A stretch of DNA of 64,000 nt from Azoarcus sp. PA01 (GCA_001274695.2 LARU01000002.1:1550001-1614000); one strand, 5' to 3'; counted from the stretch's first letter, positions 39,601-49,663 are shown. The notes: generated from the sequence alone by a model not told the origin. Numbers and translations: made by a program.

Positions 39601-42416
39601 TGGGGAAATTGGGGTCAGACTCGAATTTGAGCCCCCTAAATTCGAGTCTGACCCCAATTTCCGTGGCCGCCGAACCGGCGATGCGCTACCGCGCGGTCTC
39701 TGCGCCGGCGATCGAGATCCGCCATGCGCGCGAGCACAACCTGAAGAACGTCAGCCTGACGATCCCGCGCGACCGCTTCACCGTCATCACCGGACTGTCG
39801 GGTTCGGGCAAATCGACGCTCGCGTTCGACATCGTGTTCGGCGAAGGCCAGCGCCGCTACCTCGAATCGCTGAACGCGTACGCGCGCCAGTTCGTCCAGC
39901 CCGCCGCCCGGCCGGACGTCGATGCGCTGTTCGGCATTCCGCCGACGGTCGCGATCGAGCAGCGCATCTCGCGCGGCGGCAGGAAAAGCACGGTCGGCAC
40001 GCTGACCGAGATCCAGCCGTTCCTGCGCCTCCTGTACGTCAAGCTCGGCACGCAGTACTGCCCGCAGTGCGACGTGCCGGTGTCGCCGCAAAGTTTCGAC
40101 GCGATCGCGGCGCAGATCCTGCGCGAGCACCGCGGCGCGTCGGTCGAGCTGCTCGCGCCACTGGTGACGAACCGCAAAGGCCTGTACACCGCGCTGGCGA
40201 AGTGGGCGAAAGGCAAGGGGTTCGAGCAGCTGCGCGTCGACGGCGACTTCCTGCCGACGGCGAAATGGCCGCGGCTGGACCGCTACGTCGAACACACGAT
40301 CGAGCTGCCGGTCGGCAGCGTCGTCGTCGCGCCCGAACACGAGGCGGCGCTGCGCACGCAGCTTGCCGCAGCGCTCGAACACGGCAAAGGCGTCGTCAAA
40401 GTGCTCGAGCTCGGCACGCCCGGCGCACGGCCGCACACGTTCTCGACGCTGCGCGCGTGCCCGTCGTGCGGCGACAGCTTCCCGGAACCGGACCCGCGGC
40501 TGTTTTCGTACAACGCCAAACACGGCTGGTGCCCGAGCTGCTACGGCACCGGGCAGCACGTCGTCGGCCGCGTCGAGGATGCGAACGAGCTCGATCTCGC
40601 CGACACCGGGCAGGTGACCGACGCCGTCTGCGCGGTGTGCGAGGGCGCGCGCCTGAACCCGGTCGCCCGCGCAGTGCGCTTCCGCGCGCACGGCATCCAC
40701 GACCTGTCGGCGTTGCCGGTGGCGAAGGTCGCGGCGTTCTTCGACAGCCTGCGGCTCGCCGGCCGCGAGATCGACATCGCGCGCGACCTCGTCGCCGAGA
40801 TTCGCGGCCGCCTTGACTTCCTGCAGCAGGTCGGGCTCGCCTACCTCGCGCTCGACCGCGGCGCGCCGACGCTCTCCGGCGGCGAGGCGCAGCGCATCCG
40901 GCTCGCTGCGCAGCTCGGCTCGAACCTGCGCGGCGTGTGCTACATCCTCGACGAGCCGACGATCGGGCTGCATCCGCGCGACAACCGCATGCTGCTCGAC
41001 ACGCTCGAGCGGCTGCGCGACCGCGGCAACACGCTGCTCGTCGTCGAACACGACGAGGAGACGATCCGCCGCGCCGATCACGTCATCGACCTCGGGCCCG
41101 GCGCCGGCGTGCGCGGCGGCCGCGTCGTCGCCGAAGGCCGCCTCGCCGACCTGATCGCCGCACCCGAATCGGCGACCGGCGCTTTCCTGCGCGCGCCGCT
41201 GCAGCATCCGCTGCGCCCGCGCCGGCCCCTCGACGACGCGCATCCGGCGCTCCACGTCGTCGCGGCAAACCTGCACAACCTGCGCGAGGTATCCGCCACG
41301 GTGCCGCTCGCGCGCCTGACGGTCGTCACCGGGGTGTCGGGGTCGGGCAAATCGACGCTCGCGCGCGACGTGATCCACGCGAACCTGCGCCGGCTGCTCG
41401 GGGATCCGGACGCAGCCCGCGCGCGACGCCGCGGCCAGCCGCAGCCGCAAAGCAGCGACGTCGAGCCGGTCGGCTGTCGCGCGATCGAAGGCTGGCAGGC
41501 GATCGGCCGCGTGCTCGAAGTCGACCAGACACCGATCGGCAAGACGCCGCGCTCGTGCCCGGCGACCTATGTCGGCTTCTGGGACGCGATCCGCAAGCTG
41601 TTCGCCGAGACTTTCGAAGCGAAGACGCGCGGCTGGAGCGCGTCGCGCTTCTCGTTCAACACCGGCGCCGGGCGCTGCCCGGTCTGTGAAGGGCAGGGAC
41701 AGACGACCGTGGAGATGAGCTTCCTGCCGGACGTCAAGCAGCCGTGCGACGCGTGCGGCGGCGCGCGCTTCAACCCCGAGACGCTGATGGTGCGCTGGCG
41801 TGACAAGACGGTCGCCGACGTGCTCGCGATGCCGATCGACGAAGCGGTCGGGTTCTTCGCCGCGCATCCGGCGATCGCACACCCGCTCGCGTTGCTGCAG
41901 GATGTCGGCCTCGGCTACCTGACGCTCGGCCAGTCGAGCCCGACGCTGTCGGGCGGCGAAGCGCAGCGCATCAAGCTCGTCACCGAACTGGCCAAAGTGC
42001 GCAGCCGCCCCGGGGACGGTGCCGCGACGAATGCAGCACGCGGCGGACGGCCGCTGCCGGCGGAAAAGCACACGCTGTATGTCCTCGACGAGCCGACCGT
42101 GGGCCTGCACATGGCGGACGTCGACAAGCTGATCCGCGTGCTGCAGCGGCTCGCCGACGCCGGCCACACCGTGCTCGCGATCGAGCACGATCTGGACGTC
42201 ATGGCCGAAGCGGACTGGCTGATCGACCTCGGCCCCGAAGGCGGGGACGGCGGCGGTGAAATCGTCGCGCAAGGCCCGGTCGAAGCCGTATGCGAAAGCG
42301 CCGCTTCGCATACCGCGGTGATCCTGAAAGAATTCCTCGCCGCCCGCAGCGCGGCAGCCGCGGGCCCTTCCGCGGACCCGCTGCCGCCGCAACGACGCCC
42401 GTTTCCCGCTAGTTGA
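36669..42416 (+). CDS. uvrA: Double-length UvrA, excinuclease ABC subunit A with four ATPase modules
   Basis: Protein of 1915 residues, about twice the usual 940. It is made of two complete UvrA-like halves. Walker A motifs occur at residues 32-39 (GVSGSGKS), about 665, 1042 and 1555. LSGGE signatures occur near 510 and 852 and twice more in the second half, with Walker [34 protein letters not shown] and [11 protein letters not shown]. Zinc-finger cysteines such as [25 protein letters not shown] and CPVCEGQG are present. At the junction (about residues 979-998) the DNA is a perfect 55-base palindromic repeat inserted in frame. Role: damage recognition in nucleotide excision repair, or a UvrA2-like accessory function. 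Overlaps the next gene tail-to-tail by eight bases. Confidence 0.92.
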   Translation: MSNRIRILGANQNNLKNLSLDIELDRLTVVTGVSGSGKSSLVFDTLFAEGQRRYVETFSPYARQFLDRQDRPRVERIEGVPPAIAIDQTNPVRTSRSTVGTMTELADHFKLLYARVATLFCRGCGAEVRRDDPQSVLRALEARCASADPRLVITFAVPVPERFATDEVEALLVQQGYTRIHARETTAAGEVLHVVQDRFRLGNAERSRVLDAIETAFARGHGQLAVRASGEGGQGGEAAWRFSRDLHCADCDIHYAEPTPGLFSFNSPLGACETCRGFGRVIGVDFSLVIPDESKTLAEGAVKPWQTASYRECQDDMAKMAKKYDVAIDIPFRDLPPEHRRWVLEGDPQWKSWDASWPRKWYGVRHFFDWLESKAYKMHIRVLLSRYRSYTECPACHGARLKPEALLWRLGATNEAAPADGNVQNGAAAGAAWLRRGSDRSVRAEPFGLAIHELMALPVSGVREFIATVELPAGLDEATGLLLGEIRTRLDYLANVGLAYLTLDRQSRTLSGGEVQRINLTTALGTSLVNTLFVLDEPSIGLHPRDIDRILGVMMRLRDAGNTLVVVEHDPQLIRAADRLLDIGPGPGERGGEIVGYGSPAEIAADPASLTGAYLAGRKRVDAGRKPRSVTPETAWLRVVGATEHNLRALDVALPLGHLVCVSGVSGSGKSTLIEDVLYPALAKHFGHGTDAPGAFARLEGVEHLAGVVMVDQSAIGKSARSNPVSYVGAWDAIRALFAALPDAQSRGYTPGTFSFNAGTGRCPTCNGSGFEHVEMQFLSDVYLRCPDCDGKRYRLEVLELAWRGRSVADVLELTVSEALAFFADQPAVGAALAPLADVGLDYLRLGQPVPTLSGGEAQRLKLAGHLGAATKPGGKKSRAKTDAGRLLFLFDEPTTGLHFDDVATLLRAFEKLLDAGHALVVIEHNLDVLRAADWIVDLGPEGGDAGGDLVVAGPPDAVIACATSHTGRALRAYEGTLGKLGSDSNLSPLNSSLTPISVAAEPAMRYRAVSAPAIEIRHAREHNLKNVSLTIPRDRFTVITGLSGSGKSTLAFDIVFGEGQRRYLESLNAYARQFVQPAARPDVDALFGIPPTVAIEQRISRGGRKSTVGTLTEIQPFLRLLYVKLGTQYCPQCDVPVSPQSFDAIAAQILREHRGASVELLAPLVTNRKGLYTALAKWAKGKGFEQLRVDGDFLPTAKWPRLDRYVEHTIELPVGSVVVAPEHEAALRTQLAAALEHGKGVVKVLELGTPGARPHTFSTLRACPSCGDSFPEPDPRLFSYNAKHGWCPSCYGTGQHVVGRVEDANELDLADTGQVTDAVCAVCEGARLNPVARAVRFRAHGIHDLSALPVAKVAAFFDSLRLAGREIDIARDLVAEIRGRLDFLQQVGLAYLALDRGAPTLSGGEAQRIRLAAQLGSNLRGVCYILDEPTIGLHPRDNRMLLDTLERLRDRGNTLLVVEHDEETIRRADHVIDLGPGAGVRGGRVVAEGRLADLIAAPESATGAFLRAPLQHPLRPRRPLDDAHPALHVVAANLHNLREVSATVPLARLTVVTGVSGSGKSTLARDVIHANLRRLLGDPDAARARRRGQPQPQSSDVEPVGCRAIEGWQAIGRVLEVDQTPIGKTPRSCPATYVGFWDAIRKLFAETFEAKTRGWSASRFSFNTGAGRCPVCEGQGQTTVEMSFLPDVKQPCDACGGARFNPETLMVRWRDKTVADVLAMPIDEAVGFFAAHPAIAHPLALLQDVGLGYLTLGQSSPTLSGGEAQRIKLVTELAKVRSRPGDGAATNAARGGRPLPAEKHTLYVLDEPTVGLHMADVDKLIRVLQRLADAGHTVLAIEHDLDVMAEADWLIDLGPEGGDGGGEIVAQGPVEAVCESAASHTAVILKEFLAARSAAAAGPSADPLPPQRRPFPAS
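39606..39660. repeat. 55-bp palindromic repeat inserted in frame within uvrA
   Basis: Two perfect 23-base inverted arms, 39606-39628 and 39638-39660, flank the 9-base loop GAGCCCCCT. The core is GGGGTCAGACTCGAATTT. The length (55) plus flanking sequence keeps the uvrA frame open, and the repeat encodes the linker [16 protein letters not shown]. The motif resembles the short palindromes mobilised by REP-associated tyrosine transposases that I recall from related genomes. No second copy was noticed in this window. Confidence 0.75.
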
Positions 42417-43920
42417 CGCGCATCGGCACGAAAATGCGTGCACCGCCGCGCTGGATCAGCAGCGCGAAGCGGTCGCCGGCTTTTTGGACCATCGTGCGGA
42501 ACGAGGCGACGTCCGGCACCGGCTGATTGTTCAGCGCGAGTATGACGTCGCCGCGCTGCAGGCCCGCGCGTTGCGCCGGACCGGTCGCTCGCTCGACGAC
42601 GATGCCGCCGGGCACGCCGAGCTGCGCCGCTTCTTCCGCAGTCAATGGGCGAATGACGAGGCCGAGCTTGCCGCCGGCGTCTTCGCCCTGCGGCCCGCCC
42701 GGCTCGCCGCGGCCCTGGGCGACCGCTTCGCTGCGCATCTCGCCGAGCGTCGCCGTCACCGTGCGGGTGCGGCCGTCGCGCCACAGTTCGAGCTTCACTT
42801 CGGTGCCGGGGCGCTGGTCGCCGATGATGCGCGGCAGATCGCCCGAGTCCTCGATCTGCGTGCCGTTGACGCCCAGCACGACGTCGCCGGCCTTGATGCC
42901 GGCCTTGTCCGCGGCGCTGCCCGCTTCGACGTTCGACACCAGCGCGCCTTTCGGTTCGGTCAGTCCGAACGACTGCGCGAGCTCGCGCGTCATGCTCTGG
43001 ATCGTGACGCCGAGCTTGCCGCGCTGCACGCGACCGTACTGGACGATCTGGTCCTTGACGTTCAGTGCGACATCGATCGGGATCGCGAACGAGATGCCCA
43101 TGAAGCCGCCCGAACGCGAGTAGATCTGCGAATTGATGCCGATGACTTCACCGGCGAGGTTGAACAGCGGGCCGCCGGAGTTGCCGGGGTTGATCGCGAC
43201 GTCGGTCTGGATGAACGGCACGTAGTTCTCGTCCGGCAGGCGCCGCGCCTTCGCCGAGATGATGCCTGCCGTCACGGTGTTGTCGAAGCCGAACGGCGAA
43301 CCGACTGCGACCACCCATTCGCCGACGCGCGCTTTCTCCGCGTTGCCGGTGCGCACCACCGGCAGACCGGTGGCCTCGATCTTGAGCAGCGCGATGTCGG
43401 TGCGCGGATCGGTGCCGACCACTTTCGCCTTGAATTCGCGCTTGTCGATGAGCCGCACGGTTACTTCCGATTGGACGCCGCTTTCGCCTTCGCCTTCTCC
43501 CTGACCCACCCCCGCGCCGACGACGTGCGCGTTGGTCAGCACGTAACCGTCGGCACTGACGATGAAACCGGATCCGATGCCGCGGCTGATCTGCGGGCCG
43601 CCCTGGCCGGGCATGCCGGGGATCCCGGGCATGCCTGGCAACGGCACGCCGAAGCGGCGGAGGAAGTCGTAGAACGGGTCTTCGAGCGCGCCGCCTTCGG
43701 GCGCAGCGCGTTCCTGCACGACGCTGATGTTGACGACCGCGGGGCCGACGCGCTCGACGAGGTCGCCGAAATCGGGCAGACCGAACGAGTTCGGCGCGAC
43801 CAGCGGCGCCACGGATTCCGCGGCGGCGAACGCCGGCGGGGACGGGAGCAGGCCGATTGCGGCCGGTACTAGGGCGGCGAGGGCGACGACGAGCGGACGG
43901 CTGAACGGACGGTTTTTCAT
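42409..43920 (-). CDS. degP: Periplasmic serine protease of the DegP/HtrA (MucD) family
   Basis: Protein of 503 residues. A signal peptide with Lys/Arg start and cleavage after AFA (about residue 32) sends it to the periplasm. The trypsin-like domain shows the triad His in LTNAHVVGAG, Asp in DPRTDIALLK and Ser in INPGNSGGPLFN. Two PDZ domains follow (about 300-390 and 415-500). A Gly/Pro/Met-rich loop (PGMPGIPGMPGQGG) and an acidic GEGEGES stretch flank the first strand. The length and two PDZ domains fit DegP/MucD. AGGA lies upstream of the ATG. It overlaps the uvrA 3' end. Confidence 0.95.
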   Translation of the reverse strand: MKNRPFSRPLVVALAALVPAAIGLLPSPPAFAAAESVAPLVAPNSFGLPDFGDLVERVGPAVVNISVVQERAAPEGGALEDPFYDFLRRFGVPLPGMPGIPGMPGQGGPQISRGIGSGFIVSADGYVLTNAHVVGAGVGQGEGEGESGVQSEVTVRLIDKREFKAKVVGTDPRTDIALLKIEATGLPVVRTGNAEKARVGEWVVAVGSPFGFDNTVTAGIISAKARRLPDENYVPFIQTDVAINPGNSGGPLFNLAGEVIGINSQIYSRSGGFMGISFAIPIDVALNVKDQIVQYGRVQRGKLGVTIQSMTRELAQSFGLTEPKGALVSNVEAGSAADKAGIKAGDVVLGVNGTQIEDSGDLPRIIGDQRPGTEVKLELWRDGRTRTVTATLGEMRSEAVAQGRGEPGGPQGEDAGGKLGLVIRPLTAEEAAQLGVPGGIVVERATGPAQRAGLQRGDVILALNNQPVPDVASFRTMVQKAGDRFALLIQRGGARIFVPMRVN

Positions 43921-43957
43921 GTTTTTCCTGTATCCCTGAAGAAAATTGCCTGCGCCG

Positions 43958-43986
43958 GTGGACTTGCATTGCATGCAAATTGTTCC
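43958..43986 (-). promoter_or_regulatory. Possible sigmaE-type promoter of degP
   Basis: Read on the minus strand, GGAACAA (43986-43980) is followed after 16 bases by GTCCAC (43963-43958). This approximates the sigmaE pattern GGAACTT-N16-GTCNAA. The spacer contains a TTGCATGCAA palindrome. The predicted start would leave about 30 bases before the ATG. The -10 match is imperfect. Confidence 0.3.
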
Positions 43987-44214
43987 CGGAAGGAACCGGC
44001 TGACGATCTGCGCGTCATCGCATACGGATCCTGCAGCGCGGGCGTACGATCGGGCGTCGTGGGGCGATGCCCGGCCGGATTCCAGGACTGGGTCGCGTCG
44101 GGCAGGTGCGTTCGCGCACCGGCCGCGCCGGCAGCGGCCGGAGGTGCTTGTCTGCGCCGCGAAGGTACGGAGTAATATCTTTCCTGATTCTCCTTTCCGC
44201 GGCAGACCGACGCG

Positions 44215-45162
44215 ATGACCCTGACCGACCTGCGATACCTCGTAGCGCTTGCCCGCGAACGCCACTTCGGCCGCGCGGCCGAGAAGTGCCATGTCAGCCA
44301 GCCGACGCTGTCGGTCGCGATCAAGAAAATCGAAGAGGAACTCGGCGTCCAGCTGTTCGAGCGCAGTGCGACCGAAGTGAAGATCACCGCGACCGGCCGG
44401 CGCATCGTCTCGCAGGCCGAGAAAGTGCTGCTCGAAGCGGCGCAGATTCCGGAGATCGCCTCGGCCGGCAAGGATCCGCTCGCGGAGCCGTTGCGCCTCG
44501 GCGTCATCTTCACGATCGGGCCTTACCTGTTGCCGCGCTTGATCCCGCGCGTGCATCGACTCGCGCCGCGGATGCCCCTGATCATCCAGGAAAACTACAC
44601 TGCCCGCCTCGCCGAAGCGCTCAAGCGCGGCGAACTGGACGTCGTGATCCTGTCACTGCCGTTCGCCGAGCCCGGCATCGTCGCCCAGCCGGTCTACGAT
44701 GAGCCGTTCCGCGTCCTGCTGCCGGCGGCGCACCCGTGGCACAGCCACGAGCGGATCGAACCTGCCCTGCTTGCCGAAGAGCAGCTGCTGCTGCTCGGTG
44801 CCGGCAACTGCTTCCGCGACCAGGTGCTCGAAGTGTGCCCGCACTACCGCAACGTCAGCGGACTGCAGCGCACGCTCGAAGGCAGCTCGCTGGAGACGAT
44901 CCGCCACATGGTCGCGACCGGCCTCGGCGTGACGGTGTTGCCGAGCTCCGCCGCCGACGAACTCCCCGCGCACAATCCGCTCGTCGCGGTCCGTCCGTTC
45001 GCGGCGCCCGAGCCTTCACGGCGCGTCGCGCTGGCGTGGCGCGTGACGTATCCGCGCAGCGGCGCGATCGACGTGTTGCGCACCGCGATCCTCGAAAGCG
45101 CGCTGCCCGGCGTCCGGCCGATCGGCCGCGTGACGACGGTCGAGACGGCGGAAGCGCCATGA
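44215..45162 (+). CDS. oxyR: Hydrogen-peroxide sensing LysR regulator OxyR
   Basis: LysR-type protein of 315 residues. The N-terminal HTH reads DLRYLVALARERHFGRAAEKCHVSQPTLSVAIKKIEEELG. The redox pair is present in GAGNCFRDQVLEVCPHY, two cysteines separated by eight residues as in E. coli OxyR C199 and C208. This supports peroxide sensing by disulfide formation. It is divergent from degP; the next gene is a flavoprotein reductase starting 112 bases downstream. Confidence 0.95.
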   Translation: MTLTDLRYLVALARERHFGRAAEKCHVSQPTLSVAIKKIEEELGVQLFERSATEVKITATGRRIVSQAEKVLLEAAQIPEIASAGKDPLAEPLRLGVIFTIGPYLLPRLIPRVHRLAPRMPLIIQENYTARLAEALKRGELDVVILSLPFAEPGIVAQPVYDEPFRVLLPAAHPWHSHERIEPALLAEEQLLLLGAGNCFRDQVLEVCPHYRNVSGLQRTLEGSSLETIRHMVATGLGVTVLPSSAADELPAHNPLVAVRPFAAPEPSRRVALAWRVTYPRSGAIDVLRTAILESALPGVRPIGRVTTVETAEAP

Positions 45163-45273
45163 ACCCGCGGGCAAGGGGCTGCCGCCGGCGATGCGACGGG
45201 CGGCCGGTGTGACGCTGCAAGCGGCCGTGCCCGGCGAGCGAAGCCCGAGCGGCGGACGTGCAGGAGCGCCGGG

Positions 45274-46413
45274 ATGAGCGCGCCGCTCGTCATCGTCGGC
45301 ACCGGCGCTGCCGGCTACGCGCTGCTGCGCGCGCTGCGCCAGCTCGATCGCGACCGGCCGCTGGTGCTGATCACGCGCGACGACGGTGCGGCCTACGAGA
45401 AATTCCGCCTCGCGCGTGCGCTCGGCGCGCGCACCCGCCCCCGCGGCCTCGTCCTGGCGACCGTCGAGCAGATGGCGCACCGCTACGGCGCGACGATCCT
45501 CGCGCATCGCTCCATCGTGCGGATCGACCGGCTGCGCCATGAACTGGTGATGCGGGAAGGCCGGCACGGCTACGGCCAGCTCGTGCTCGCGACCGGCGCC
45601 GCGCCGCTGCGCTCGCCGGGGCTGCGGGGCACCGCGGCCTCGCAGGCGCTGACTTTGGGAAGCCTCGCCGACTATGCTTATCTGCGCAGCGAACTGGCGG
45701 GGCGAAACCGCATCGTCGTGCTCGGCGGAGGCCTCGCCGGCTGTGAACTCGCCGACAACCTGGCGCGGTCGGGCTGTCACGTGACGCTCCTCGAACCCGC
45801 GAACCAGCTGTTCGCGGAGATGCTGCCGGCGCTCAGCGCCGCACGCGTCGCACACGCGCTGCACGCCGCCGGCGTGCAGGTGATGACCGAGGACGGCATC
45901 CAGCGCATCGACCAGGGGCCGGACGAGCTGGAGCTGACGACGCTCGCCGGCGTGCGGTTTTCGGCCGATCTGGTGGTGCTGGCGCGCGGCGCGGCGCCCC
46001 GGACGGAACTGGCGCGCGACGCAGGTCTCGCCGTCGCGCGCGGAATCGTCGTCGATCAGGCTTTGGGCACTGGCGATCCGGACATTTTCGCGCTCGGCGA
46101 ATGTGCCGAGATCGACGGGCGCCGGTTCAGGCTTGCGGAAGATATCGAAGCCGGCGCGCAAGTGCTCGCCGAGGTGCTGTGCGGGAGAAAGCGGCGCATG
46201 CGCTGGCCGGCGCGGCTGCGGCGCCTGCAGATCGAAAGTTGCTCGGTGACGATCTGCGAACCGCCGCCGCTCGCCGGGGAATGGCACGAGGCGGCGACGC
46301 AGCGCGGCGTCAGGGCAGTGTTCCGCGACTGTCGCGGCGCACTGCGGGGATTCGCGCTGCTCGGCGACCAGGTCGCCGCAGCCGAGCGCCTGCTCGGCGA
46401 GCTCGGCCGCTGA
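45274..46413 (+). CDS. Pyridine nucleotide-disulfide oxidoreductase, rubredoxin-reductase-like
   Basis: FAD-dependent reductase of 379 residues. The FAD-binding motif is PLVIVGTGAAGYALLRALR; the NAD(P)H motif is RIVVLGGGLAGCELADNLARSG; the second FAD motif is GDPDIFALGECAEIDGR. The architecture is that of rubredoxin-NAD reductase. The usual Lys-Pro after the first motif is replaced by YEKFRLARAL. AGGAG precedes the ATG. The location behind oxyR suggests an oxidative-stress or rubredoxin/superoxide-reduction role, which is inference. Confidence 0.82.
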   Translation: MSAPLVIVGTGAAGYALLRALRQLDRDRPLVLITRDDGAAYEKFRLARALGARTRPRGLVLATVEQMAHRYGATILAHRSIVRIDRLRHELVMREGRHGYGQLVLATGAAPLRSPGLRGTAASQALTLGSLADYAYLRSELAGRNRIVVLGGGLAGCELADNLARSGCHVTLLEPANQLFAEMLPALSAARVAHALHAAGVQVMTEDGIQRIDQGPDELELTTLAGVRFSADLVVLARGAAPRTELARDAGLAVARGIVVDQALGTGDPDIFALGECAEIDGRRFRLAEDIEAGAQVLAEVLCGRKRRMRWPARLRRLQIESCSVTICEPPPLAGEWHEAATQRGVRAVFRDCRGALRGFALLGDQVAAAERLLGELGR

Positions 46414-46498
46414 ACCGGCCCGGACCGCGCGGCACGCGGTGCTGCGAGGCGGCGACTGTCCGGTCGCGGGAAAACCGCAGGTATGCCCGGAGCGACGC

Positions 46499-49072
46499 TC
46501 AGGCGGCGCTGCTGCGCTTGCGCGCCGGCGCTCGCGCCGGTTTCGCGGTCGCCGCGCCGACGACTGCGGATTTTTCGTCGTCCGCAGGCGCTGCTGCCTT
46601 GCCTTTCGCAGCACCCGCTTTCGGCGTCTTCGCTTCGAATTCGAAGCCGACTTTGCCGTCGCCGCCGCGCACGAGGAAAGCCGAGAACTTGCGCCGCGTG
46701 CGCGTCGACACGAAGCCCTTGAGCAGGTCCGTGCGTCCGTCGGCGAGCAGCTTCACCATTTGTTCGCGCTCGACCGGCTGCTGCAGGATGACTTTGCCGG
46801 AACGGAAATCGCAGGACTTTTCCGGTCCGACCGATTTTTCGCAGACATAGGCCATGCCGTGCTCGAACACGCGCGCGCCACACTTCGGGCACGGGCCGAG
46901 CGGCTCCTGTGCGGAAAAATCGACCGGCTCGGCGCCTTCGTCGTCCTTCGGCTGGCCGAAATCGAACTCGGGCTGCTGCTCGTCATTGAGGCGGATTTCG
47001 GCGTTGAACAGCCGTCCCATCTTGCTGCGAAAGCCGGTCAGCGGTCCGACGCGGCGTTCGCGCAGCAGCGTCTCGATCTCGTGGATCTCGAACTGGCGGC
47101 CGGCGACGATTTTCCACGCGCTCCAGTCGCACGCCTGGCACGCGAACTTCTTGTAGTTTTCCCTGACGACGCCGCCGCATTTCGGGCACGGCGCGGACAA
47201 TGTCGCGAAGTCGCCCGGCACGGTGTCGGATTCGTAGCGCTTCGCGCGCTCGACCATCTCGCGCGCCATTTCGGCGATCTCACGCATGAATTCAGGACGC
47301 GACAGCTGGCCGCGTTCCATCTGCGCGAGCTTGTGCTCCCATTCGCCGGTCAGTTCGGGCGACGTCAGCGCCGACACGTCGAGACCTTTGAGCAGCGTGA
47401 TCAGTGAGAACGCTTTCGCGCTCGGGATCAGCTCGCGGCCTTCGCGGTGCAGGTACTGCTCGGCGATCAGCCCTTCGATGATCTGCGCGCGCGTCGCCGG
47501 CGTGCCCAAGCCCCGTTCGCCCATCGCCGCGCGCAGTTCCTCGTCGTCGACCATTTTGCCGGCGCCTTCCATCGCCGACAGTAGCGTCGCTTCGTTGTAG
47601 CGCGCGGGAGGCTTCGTCACGAGCGCCTTGACGAGGATGTCCTCGGTCGCGACGCGTTCGTTCTGCTCGACGGCGACGAGCTGGGTACCGCCCTCGTCGT
47701 CGGCTTTTGCCGCTTCCTTGCCGTACACCGCGAGCCAGCCCGGGTTCACGAGCACTTTGCCTTCGGTCTTGAAAGCTTCGTTCTCGACGCGCGTGATGCG
47801 GGTCGTGATGCGGTATTCCGCCGCCGGGTAGAACACTGCGAGGAAGCGCCGGGTGACGAGGTCGTAGATCTTCTGTTCGGCTTCCGACAGGCTTTTCGGC
47901 ACCGTGCCGGTCGGAATGATCGCGAAGTGGTCCGAGATCTTCGCGTTGTTGAAGATGCGCTTGTTCGGCTTGACCCGGCCCTGCTTGATGATTTCGCCGG
48001 CGAACGGCGCGAAGTCGTCGGGCAGTGCGTGCAACACGTCCTTGACGGTGCCGAGGTAGTCCTCCGGCAGCGCCCGCGCATCGGTTCGCGGATAGGTCAG
48101 CGCCTTGTGCTTCTCGTACAGCGCCTGCGCGATCTGCAGCGTCACGCGCGCCGAGAAGCCGAAACGGCCGTTCGCGTCGCGCTGCAGGCTCGTGAGGTCG
48201 AACAGCAGCGGCGACAGCTGCGTCGACGGCTTCGATTCCTCGCTGGCGATGCCCGGCTTGCCGTCGCACTTCGCCTTGATCGCGTCGGCGCGTGCGCGGT
48301 CCCACAGCCGGAACGCGGTCGCGTGTTCGTCGCCTTCGGGTTTGCGGAAACTTTCGTCGAACCAGCGCCCGGCATAGCGGCCGGCCTTGCAGCCGAACGT
48401 CGCTTCGAGTTCCCAGTAGTCGCGCGGCTTGAAGCGGCGGATCTTCTCTTCGCGTTCGACGACGATCGCCAGCGTCGGCGTCTGCACGCGGCCGACGGTC
48501 GTCAGGTGAAAGCCGCCGGTTTTCGAGTTGAACGCGGTCATCGCGCGCGTGCCGTTGATGCCGATCAGCCAGTCGCTCTCGGCGCGGCACACTGCCGCCG
48601 AACGCAGCCCTTCGACGTCCTGCGCCGAACGCAGCTGCGCGAAGCCGTCGCGGATCGCGGCGGGCGTCATCGACTGCAGCCACAGCCGCGACACCGGCTT
48701 GTCGGTCTTCGCGTGCTGCACGATGAAACTGAAGATCAGCTCGCCTTCGCGTCCCGCGTCGCACGCGTTGATGAGCCCGGTGACGTCCTTGCGCTTGATC
48801 AGGCGGGTCAGCAGCTTCAGCCGGTCATCGGTCTTCTCGATCGGTTTCAGCGCGAAGCGGGGCGGGATCACCGGCAGGTGCGCGAACGTCCATTTGCCGC
48901 GCTTGACTTCGTATTCCTCGGGCACGGCGAGCTCGAGAAGGTGGCCGACGGCCGACGAAAGCACGTACTCGTCGGACTCGAAGTAGTCCTTTTCCTTCGT
49001 GAAACCGCCGAGCGCGCGGGCGATGTCCTGCGCGACGGAGGGTTTTTCCGCGATGATCAGTTGCTTGCTCAT
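46499..49072 (-). CDS. topB: DNA topoisomerase III
   Basis: Type IA topoisomerase of 857 residues. The Toprim domain has IIAEKPSVAQDIARAL and DAGREGELIF; the active-site Tyr lies in ALTYPRTDARALPED near residue 328. GLGTPATRAQIIEGLI is also conserved. The C-terminus carries zinc-binding cysteine clusters (CPKCGGVVRENYKKFACQACDW, CPKCGARVFE with a further Cys pair) and a Lys/Ala-rich tail. It is the last gene of the LysM-dprA-smg-topB series. Confidence 0.97.
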   Translation of the reverse strand: MSKQLIIAEKPSVAQDIARALGGFTKEKDYFESDEYVLSSAVGHLLELAVPEEYEVKRGKWTFAHLPVIPPRFALKPIEKTDDRLKLLTRLIKRKDVTGLINACDAGREGELIFSFIVQHAKTDKPVSRLWLQSMTPAAIRDGFAQLRSAQDVEGLRSAAVCRAESDWLIGINGTRAMTAFNSKTGGFHLTTVGRVQTPTLAIVVEREEKIRRFKPRDYWELEATFGCKAGRYAGRWFDESFRKPEGDEHATAFRLWDRARADAIKAKCDGKPGIASEESKPSTQLSPLLFDLTSLQRDANGRFGFSARVTLQIAQALYEKHKALTYPRTDARALPEDYLGTVKDVLHALPDDFAPFAGEIIKQGRVKPNKRIFNNAKISDHFAIIPTGTVPKSLSEAEQKIYDLVTRRFLAVFYPAAEYRITTRITRVENEAFKTEGKVLVNPGWLAVYGKEAAKADDEGGTQLVAVEQNERVATEDILVKALVTKPPARYNEATLLSAMEGAGKMVDDEELRAAMGERGLGTPATRAQIIEGLIAEQYLHREGRELIPSAKAFSLITLLKGLDVSALTSPELTGEWEHKLAQMERGQLSRPEFMREIAEMAREMVERAKRYESDTVPGDFATLSAPCPKCGGVVRENYKKFACQACDWSAWKIVAGRQFEIHEIETLLRERRVGPLTGFRSKMGRLFNAEIRLNDEQQPEFDFGQPKDDEGAEPVDFSAQEPLGPCPKCGARVFEHGMAYVCEKSVGPEKSCDFRSGKVILQQPVEREQMVKLLADGRTDLLKGFVSTRTRRKFSAFLVRGGDGKVGFEFEAKTPKAGAAKGKAAAPADDEKSAVVGAATAKPARAPARKRSSAA

Positions 49073-49180
49073 GCCGGTAGGGCTGCCTTCGAAAAGCGCC
49101 GGGGCGTTTTCGGTTGAGGGTTATCGAGCGGCGCATGATAAGCACGCCGCTGCGGCACGTGCAAGCGCAGGCCGGAGGCT

Positions 49181-49645
49181 TTACTGCAGCACCGGCGCGA
49201 GTTCTTCCGCTTCGTCGGTCAGCAGTTCGTCGAGGATCAGGCTGTCGAGCGGTTGCTCCTGCTGCCACAGGACCATCAGCACGATGACCTTGAAACGGTG
49301 CAGGTTCAGGTTGAAACCGCCGAGCGCCATCGTGCGTTCGATGATCAGCTCGCGGGTCTGCGGATCGAGCGCGCCGGCGTTCTCGAGGAACGCGAGAAAG
49401 CCGCGGCAGCTGGCGTCGAGCTTCGCCTGTTCTTCGGCAGCGTAGAGGCGGATCGAGTCCGGCTGCGGGACCTTCGCGAGCGGCGACACGGCGACTGCGC
49501 GCAGACCGGAAAGCCAGTCGAGCGCTTCGGTGATTTCGTCCTCCTCGAAGCCCGCCGCGGAGAGCTTGCGCGCCAGCTGCTCGGATTCCGGACACGCGGC
49601 CGCGTGGAGGTAGTTCTCGAAGAGGTAGACCAGGATGTCGAACAT
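49181..49645 (-). CDS. smg: Smg family protein (DUF494)
   Basis: Protein of 154 residues, recognised by its N-terminus MFDILVYLFENYLHAA and the later MALGGFNLNLHRFKVIVLMVLWQQ. The family is widespread next to dprA and topB; its function is unknown. ATG 49645 fits the family start; a GTG at 49654 in frame would add three residues. No clear Shine-Dalgarno is visible and the dprA stop is only 18 bases upstream, so coupling is likely. Confidence 0.93.
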   Translation of the reverse strand: MFDILVYLFENYLHAAACPESEQLARKLSAAGFEEDEITEALDWLSGLRAVAVSPLAKVPQPDSIRLYAAEEQAKLDASCRGFLAFLENAGALDPQTRELIIERTMALGGFNLNLHRFKVIVLMVLWQQEQPLDSLILDELLTDEAEELAPVLQ

Positions 49646-49663
49646 GTTTGGCACACGAGAGAA

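Noticed and set aside
39636..42443. 935-codon minus-strand frame inside uvrA
   Set aside because: Shadow of the second UvrA half; composition typical of antisense frames in GC-rich DNA.
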